Position numbers and translations under genes: made by a program. The notes beneath the pieces are model-generated. The model made no database searches and was not told the DNA's origin. It worked only from the letters and a program-made list of their open reading frames with translations. Below are positions 56,786 to 64,000 of a stretch of DNA of 64,000 nucleotides, piece by piece. The stretch is taken from the NCBI GenBank assembly GCA_018350325.1, contig JAEVLN010000007.1:1889109-1953108 (forward strand), written 5' to 3'. The number at the start of each line of letters is the position of its first letter. Position 1 is the stretch's first letter. The stretch is from Globodera rostochiensis. Taxonomy: Eukaryota; Nematoda; Chromadorea; Rhabditida; Heteroderidae.

Positions 56786-59700
56786 TTTGGCCAATCTCTT
56801 TTACCCGAAACTAGCTGAAAATTAACATTTAGAAGGGAGGTTTTAGGTTCCGCCAAATGGTTCTTTCACCCAAGACTTTTTTTGCAAACAATAAATTATT
56901 CCATTTTGGCCAATCTCTTTTACCCGAAACTAGCTGAAAATAGTAGTTTAGGAATTAACATTTAGAAGGGAGGTTTTAGGTTCCGCCAAATGGTTCTTTC
57001 ACCCAAGACTTTTTTTGCAAACAATAAATTATTCCATTTTGGCCAATCTCTTTTACCCGAAACTAGCTGAAAATAGTAGTTTAGGAATTAAGATTTAGAA
57101 GGGAGGTTTTAGGTTCCGCCAAATGTTCTTTCACCCAAGACTTTTTTTGCAAACAATAAATTATTCCATTTTGGCCAATCTCTTTTACCCGAAACTAGCT
57201 GAAAATAGTAGTTTAGGAATTAACATTTAGAAGGGAGGTTTTAGGTTCCGCCAAATGGTTCTTTCACCCAAGACTTTTTTTGCAAACAATAAATTATTCC
57301 ATTTTGGCCAATCTCTTTTACCCGAAACTAGCTGAAAATAGTAGTTTAGGAATTAACATTTAGAAGGGAGGTTTTAGGTTCCGCCAAATGGTTCTTTCAC
57401 CCAAGACTTTTTTTGCAAACAATAAATTATTCCATTTTGGCCAATCTCTTTTACCCGAAACTAGCTGAAAATAGTAGTTTAGGAATTAACATTTAGAAGG
57501 GAGGTTTTAGGGCCCGCCAAATGGTTCTTTCACCCAAGACTTTTTTTGCAAACAATAAATTATTCCATTTTGGCCAATCTCTTTTACCCGAAACTAGCTG
57601 AAAATAGTAGTTTAGGAATTAACATTTAGAAGGGAGGTTTTAGGTTCCGCCAAATGGTTCTTTCACCCAAGACTTTTTTTGCAAACAATAAATTATTCCA
57701 TTTTGGCCAATCTCTTTTACCCGAAACTAGCTGAAAATAGTAGTTTAGGAATTAAGATTTAGAAGGGAGGTTTTAGGTTCCGCCAAATGGTTCTTTCACC
57801 CAAGACTTTTTTAGCAAACAATAAAATATTCCATTTTGGCCAATCTCTTTTACCCGAAACTAGCTGAAAATAGTAGTTTAGGAATTAAGATTTAGAAGGG
57901 AGGTTTTAGGTTCCGCCAAATGGTTCTTTCACCCAAGACTTTTTTTGCAAACAATAAATTATTCCATTTTGGCCAATCTCTTTTACCCGAAACTAGCTGA
58001 AAATAGTAGTTTAGGAATTAACATTTAGAAGGGAGGTTTTAGGTTCCGCCAAATGGTTCTTTCACCCAAGACTTTTTTTGCAAACAATAAATTATTCCAT
58101 TTTGGCCAATCTCTTTTACCCGAAACTAGCTGAAAATAGTAGTTTAGGAATTAACATTTAGAAGGGAGGTTTTAGGTTCCGCCAAATGGTTCTTTCACCC
58201 AAGACTTTTTTTGCAAACAATAAATTATTCCATTTTGGCCAATCTCTTTTACCCGAAACTAGCTGAAAATAGTAGTTTAGGAATTAACATTTAGAAGGGA
58301 GGTTTTAGGGCCCGCCAAATGGTTCTTTCACCCAAGACTTTTTTTGCAAACAATAAATTATTCCATTTTGGCCAATCTCTTTTACCCGAAACTAGCTGAA
58401 AATAGTAGTTTAGGAATTAACATTTAGAAGGGAGGTTTTAGGTTCCGCCAAATCGTTCTTTCACCCAAGACTTTTTTTGCAAACAATAAATTATTCCATT
58501 TTGGCCAATCTCTTTTACCCGAAACTAGCTGAAAATAGTAGTTTAGGAATTAACATTTAGAAGGGAGGTTTTAGGGCCCGCCAAATGGTTCTTTCACCCA
58601 AGACTTTTTTTGCAAACAATAAATTATTCCATTTTGGCCAATCTCTTTTACCCGAAACTAGCTGAAAATAGTAGTTTAGGAATTAAGATTTAGAAGGGAG
58701 GTTTTAGGTTCCGCCAAATGGTTCTTTCACCCAAGACTTTTTTTGCAAACAATAAATTATTCCCTTTTTGCCAATCTCTTTTACCCGAAACTAGCTGAAA
58801 ATAGTAGTTTAGGAATTAACATTTAGAAGGGAGGTTTTAGGTTCCGCCAAATGGTTCTTTCACCCAAGACTTTTTTTGCAAACATTAAATTATTCCATTT
58901 TGGCCAATCTCTTTTACCCGAAACTAGCTGAAAATAGTAGTTTAGGAATTAACATTTAGAAGGGAGGTTTTAGGTTCCGCCAAATGTTTCTTTCACCCAA
59001 GACTTTTTTTGCAAACAATAAATTATTCCATTTTGGCCAATCTCTTTTACCCGAAACTAGCTGAAAATAGTAGTTTAGGAATTAAGATTTAGAAGGGAGG
59101 TTTTAGGTTCCGCCAAATGGTTCTTTCACCCAAGACTTTTTTAGCAAACAATAAATTATTCCATTTTGGCCAATCTCTTTTACCCGAAACTAGCTGAAAA
59201 TAGTAGTTTAGGAATTAAGATTTAGAAGGGAGGTTTTAGGTTCCGCCAAATGGTTCTTTCACCCAAGACTTTTTTTGCAAACATTAAATTATTCCATTTT
59301 GGCCAATCTCTTTTACCCGAAACTAGCTGAAAATAGTAGTTTAGGAATTAACATTTAGAAGGGAGGTTTTAGGGCCCGCCAAATGGTTCTTTCACCCAAG
59401 ACTTTTTTTGCAAACAATAAATTATTCCATTTTGGCCAATCTCTTTTACCCGAAACTAGCTGAAAATAGTAGTTTAGGAATTAACATTTAGAAGGGAGGT
59501 TTTAGGTTCCGCCAAATGGTTCTTTCACCCAAGACTTTTTTTGCAAACAATAAATTATTCCATTTTGGCCAATCTCTTTTACCCGAAACTAGCTGAAAAT
59601 AGTAGTTTAGGAATTAACATTTAGAAGGGAGGTTTTAGGTTCCGCCAAATGGTTCTTTCACCCAAGACTTTTTTTGCAAACAATAAATTATTCCATTTTG

Positions 59701-60405
59701 GCCAATCTCTTTTACCCGAAACTAGCTGAAAATAGTAGTTTAGGAATTAAGATTTAGAAGGGAGGTTTTAGGTTCCGCCAAATGGTTCTTTCACCCAAGA
59801 CTTTTTTTGCAAACAATAAATTATTCCATTTTGGCCAATCTCTTTTACCCGAAACTAGCTGAAAATAGTAGTTTAGGAATTAACATTTAGAAGGGAGGTT
59901 TTAGGTTCCGCCAAATGGTTCTTTCACCCAAGACTTTTTTTGCAAACAATAAATTATTCCATTTTGGCCAATCTCTTTTACCCGAAACTAGCTGAAAATA
60001 GTAGTTTAGGAATTAACATTTAGAAGGGAGGTTTTAGGTTCCGCCAAATGGTTCTTTCACCCAAGACTTTTTTTGCAAACAATAAATTATTCCATTTTGG
60101 CCAATCTCTTTTACCCGAAACTAGCTGAAAATAGTAGTTTAGGAATTAAGATTTAGAAGGGAGGTTTTAGGTTCCGCCAAATGGTTCTTTCACCCCAAGG
60201 ACTTTTTTTGCAAACAATAAATTATTCCTTTTGGCCAATCTCTTTTACCCGAAACTAGCTGAAAATAGTAGTTAGCATTAAGATTTAAAGGGAGGTTTTA
60301 GGTTCCGCCAAATGTTCTTTCACCCAAGGCTTTTTTGCAAACAATATTATTCATTTTGGCCAATCTCTTTTACCCGAACTAGCTGAACATTATTGGTTAG
60401 GTGGC
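56786..60405 (+). repeat. 133-bp satellite array, forward orientation
   Basis: About 27 tandem copies of a 133-bp unit that starts 'ttttggccaatctcttttac' and contains 'gaaactagctgaaaatagta', 'ttagaagggaggttttaggt' and 'tctttcacccaagacttttt'. The first copy is shorter (it lacks the tagtttagg segment). Common variants: aacattt or aagattt, ggttccgcc or gggcccgcc. The last two or three copies before 60405 carry many small indels. No reading frame runs through. Confidence 0.95.
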
Positions 60406-60411
60406 TAAAGC

Positions 60412-60498
60412 TTAGGCTTAGGCTTAGGCTTAGGCTTAGGCTTACTAAGGCTTAGGCTTAGGCTAGGCTTAGGCTTAGGCTTAGGCTTAGGCTTAGGC
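60412..60498 (+). repeat. Telomere-type TTAGGC repeat between inverted arrays
   Basis: About 14 copies of TTAGGC on the plus strand, with two faults (cttactaagg near 60443 and a lost base near 60463). TTAGGC is the nematode telomere repeat. All copies point the same way; no GCCTAA half is present. Confidence 0.92.
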
Positions 60499-63400
60499 GA
60501 AAGAACCATTTGGGAACCTAAAATCCCTTCTAAATGTTAATTCCTAAACTACTATTTTCAGCTAGTTTCGGGTAAAAGAGATGGCCAAAATGGAATAATT
60601 TATTGTTTGCAAAAAAAGTCTTGGGTGAAAGAACCATTTGGGGAACCTAAAACCTCCCTTCTAAATCTTAATGCCTAAACTACTATTTTCAGCTAGTTTC
60701 GGTAAAAGAGATTGGCCAAAATGAATAATTTATTGTTTTGCAAAAAAAGTCTTGGGTGAAGAACCATTTGGCGGAACCTAAAACCTCCCTTCTAAATCTT
60801 AATGCCTAAACTACTATTTCAGCTAGTTTCGGGTAAAAGAGATTGGCCAAATGGAATAAATTTATTGTTTGCAAAAAAGTCTTGGGTGAAAGAACCATTT
60901 GGCGGAACCTAAAACCTCCTTCTAAATCTTAATTCCAAACTACTATTTTCACTAGTTTCGGGTAAAAGAGATTGGCCAAAATGGAATAATTTATTGTTTG
61001 CAAAAAAAGTCTTGGGTGAAAGAACCATTTGGCGGAACCTAAAAACCTCCCTTCTAATGCTTAATTCCTAACTACTATTTTCAGCTAGTTTCGGGTAAAA
61101 GAGATTGGCCAAAATGGAATAATTTATTGTTTGCAAAAAAAGTCTTGGGTGAAAGAACCATTTGGCGGAACCTAAAACCTCCCTTCTAAATCTTAATTCC
61201 TAAACTACTATTTTCAGCTAGTTTCGGGTAAAAGAGATTGGCCAAAATGGAATAATTTATTGTTTGCAAAAAAAGTCTTGGGTGAAAGAACCATTTGGCG
61301 GAACCTAAAACCTCCCTTCTAAATCTTAATTCCTAAACTACTATTTTCAGCTAGTTTCGGGTAAAAGAGATTGGCCAAAATGGAATAATTTATTGTTTGC
61401 AAAAAAAGTCTTGGGTGAAAGAACCATTTGGCGGAACCTAAAACCTCCCTTCTAAATCTTAATTCCTAAACTACTATTTTCAGCTAGTTTCGGGTAAAAG
61501 AGATTGGCCAAAATGGAATAATTTATTGTTTGCAAAAAAAGTCTTGGGTGAAAGAACCATTTGGCGGAACCTAAAACCTCCCTTCTAAATCTTAATTCCT
61601 AAACTACTATTTTCAGCTAGTTTCGGGTAAAAGAGATTGGCCAAAATGGAATAATTTATTGTTTGCAAAAAAAGTCTTGGGTGAAAGAACCATTTGGCGG
61701 AACCTAAAACCTCCCTTCTAAATCTTAATTCCTAAACTACTATTTTCAGCTAGTTTCGGGTAAAAGAGATTGGCCAAAATGGAATAATTTATTGTTTGCA
61801 AAAAAAGTCTTGGGTGAAAGAACCATTTGGCGGAACCTAAAACCTCCCTTCTAAATCTTAATTCCTAAACTACTGTTTTCAGCTAGTTTCGGGTAAAAGA
61901 GATTGGCCAAAATGGAATAATTTATTGTTTGCAAAAAAAGTCTTGGGTGAAAGAACCATTTGGCGGAACCTAAAACCTCCCTTCTAAATCTTAATTCCTA
62001 AACTACTGTTTTCAGCTAGTTTCGGGTAAAAGAGATTGGCCAAAATGGAATAATTTATTGTTTGCAAAAAAAGTCTTGGGTGAAAGAACCATTTTGCGGA
62101 ACCTAAAACCTCCCTTCTAAATCTTAATTCCTAAACTACTGTTTTCAGCTAGTTTCGGGTAAAAGAGATTGGCCAAAATGGAATAATTTATTGTTTGCAA
62201 AAAAAGTCTTGGGTGAAAGAACCATTTTGCGGAACCTAAAACCTCCCTTCTAAATCTTAATTCCTAAACTACTGTTTTCAGCTAGTTTCGGGTAAAAGAG
62301 ATTGGCCAAAATGGAATAATTTATTGTTTGCAAAAAAAGTCTTGGGTGAAAGAACCATTTGGCGGAACCTAAAACCTCCCTTCTAAATCTTAATTCCTAA
62401 ACTACTATTTTCAGCTAGTTTCGGGTAAAAGAGATTGGCCAAAATGGAATAATTTATTGTTTGCAAAAAAAGTCTTGGGTGAAAGAACCATTTGGCGGAA
62501 CCTAAAACCTCCCTTCTAAATCTTAATTCCTAAACTACTATTTTCAGCTAGTTTCGGGTAAAAGAGATTGGCCAAAATGGAATAATTTATTGTTTGCAAA
62601 AAAAGTCTTGGGTGAAAGAACCATTTGGCGGAACCTAAAACCTCCCTTCTAAATCTTAATTCCTAAACTACTATTTTCAGCTAGTTTCGGGTAAAAGAGA
62701 TTGGCCAAAATGGAATAATTTATTGTTTGCAAAAAAAGTCTTGGGTGAAAGAACCATTTGGCGGAACCTAAAACCTCCCTTCTAAATCTTAATTCCTAAA
62801 CTACTATTTTCAGCTAGTTTCGGGTAAAAGAGATTGGCCAAAATGGAATAATTTATTGTTTGCCAAAAAAAGTCCTTGGGTGAAGAACCATTTGGCGGAA
62901 CCTAAAACCTCCCTTCTAAATCTTAATTCCTAAACTACTATTTTCAGCTAGTTTCGGGTAAAAGAGATTGGCCAAAATGGAATAATTTATTGTTTGCAAA
63001 AAAAGTCTTGGGTGAAAGAACCATTTGGGCGGAACTAAAACCTCCCTTCTAAATCTTAATTCCTAAACTACTTATTTTCAGCTAGTTTCGGGTAAAGAGA
63101 TTGGCCAAAATGGAATAATTTATTGTTTGCAAAAAAAGTCTTGGGTGAAGAACCATTTGGCGGAACCTAAAACCTCCCCTTCTAAATCTTAATTCCTAAA
63201 CTACTATTTTCAGTAGTTTCGGGTAAAAGAGATTGGCCAAAATGGAATAATTTATTGTTTGCAAAAAAAGTCTTGGGTGAAAGAACCATTTGGCGGAACC
63301 TAAAACCTCCCTTCTAAATCTTAATTCTAAATACGTTTTCAGCTAGTTTCGGGTAAAAGAGATTGGCCAAAATGGAATAATTTATTGTTTGCAAAAAAAG

Positions 63401-64000
63401 TCTTGGGTGAAAGAACCATTTGGCGGAACCTAAAACCTCCCTTCTAAATCTTAATTCCTAAACTACTATTTTCAGCTAGTTTCGGGTAAAAGAGATTGGC
63501 CAAAATGGAATAATTTATTGTTTGCAAAAAAAGTCTTGGGTGAAAGAACCATTTGGCGGAACCTAAAACCTCCCTTCTAAATCTTAATTCCTAAACTACT
63601 ATTTTCAGCTAGTTTCGGGTAAAAGAGATTGGCCAAAATGGAATAATTTATTGTTTGCAAAAAAAGTCTTGGGTGAAAGAACCATTTGGCGGAACCTAAA
63701 ACCTCCCTTCTAAATCTTAATTCCTAAACTACTATTTTCAGCTAGTTTCGGGTAAAAGAGATTGGCCAAAATGGAATAATTTATTGTTTGCAAAAAAAGT
63801 CTTGGGTGAAAGAACCATTTGGCGGAACCTAAAACCTCCCTTCTAAATCTTAATTCCTAAACTACTATTTTCAGCTAGTTTCGGGTAAAAGAGATTGGCC
63901 AAAATGGAATAATTTATTGTTTGCAAAAAAAGTCTTGGGTGAAAGAACCATTTGGCGGAACCTAAAACCTCCCTTCTAAATGTTAATTCCTAAACTACTA
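60499..64000 (-). repeat. 133-bp satellite array, inverted orientation
   Basis: About 26 copies of the same unit as in 56786-60405 but reverse-complemented, running to the window edge. The first five copies and those near 62860-63330 have many indels. Variant use differs from the left array: most copies carry the aagattt form, and a 'ctactgttttc' variant (61870-62280) is confined to this side. Confidence 0.95.

Noticed and set aside
60412..60498. Head-to-head telomere fusion
   Set aside because: All repeats run as TTAGGC on the plus strand; a fusion of two ends should show a switch to GCCTAA.

Overview
The window looks like nuclear DNA of a nematode. It is AT-rich, and its genes are split by many short introns that mostly end in TTTTAG or TTTCAG. 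Several start codons lie 3-5 bases behind an AG acceptor, as expected for spliced-leader trans-splicing. A run of TTAGGC, the nematode telomere repeat, is present. Four introns use GC-AG borders; a high GC-AG share has been reported for cyst nematodes (Globodera), so a tylenchid plant parasite is possible, but this is inference. No plasmid, viral, CRISPR or bacterial operon structure is seen.

Layout. 57-6130 (-): a secreted proline-rich protein of about 790 residues with Cys-x-Cys style modules, in about 23 mostly phase-0 exons. 8609-10431 (-): a secreted protein of 548 residues made largely of a 19-residue repeat, most copies of which carry an NGT glycosylation site. 12273-13568 (-): an AQP11/12-type aquaporin whose N-terminal exons were not found. 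16495-22992 (+): a mitochondrial dicarboxylate carrier of 296 residues whose two large introns are full of repeats. 29445-40804 (+): a very large secreted gene with a Thr-rich mucin-like region followed by a charged coiled-coil region and two alternative 3' ends. 41407-43034 (+): an F-box-like protein with three GC-AG introns. 52906-56613 (+): a secreted protein with a long disordered N-terminal half and a C-terminal lipocalin-like domain.

Between and inside these genes sits a dense set of DNA transposons, mostly non-autonomous hAT-type elements. At least eleven have terminal inverted repeats and a visible (exact or near-exact) 8-bp target duplication. One is a decayed hAT with BED-finger and dimerisation domains, and one is a pogo-type element with a TA duplication that keeps only DNA-binding domains. 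Three are foldback elements whose arms are tandem arrays of a short motif. SINE-like tRNA heads, two minisatellites and a hairpin-bearing interspersed repeat fill further gaps.

From about 56.8 kb to the end the window is a 133-bp satellite. It runs forward to 60.4 kb, is interrupted by about 87 bp of TTAGGC repeat, and then continues as the reverse complement to 64.0 kb. This resembles a subtelomere or a join at a chromosome end.

Four of the five genes whose N-terminus could be read and that are not the F-box-like gene or the carrier's cytosolic start (the Pro-rich, NGT-repeat, mucin/coiled-coil and lipocalin genes; the aquaporin lacks its start) begin with a signal peptide and are rich in low-complexity repeats, so much of the region serves extracellular or surface products. 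The carrier and the aquaporin are ordinary housekeeping membrane transporters. Exon models were built by hand from splice signals and continuous reading phase and are not confirmed by transcripts.
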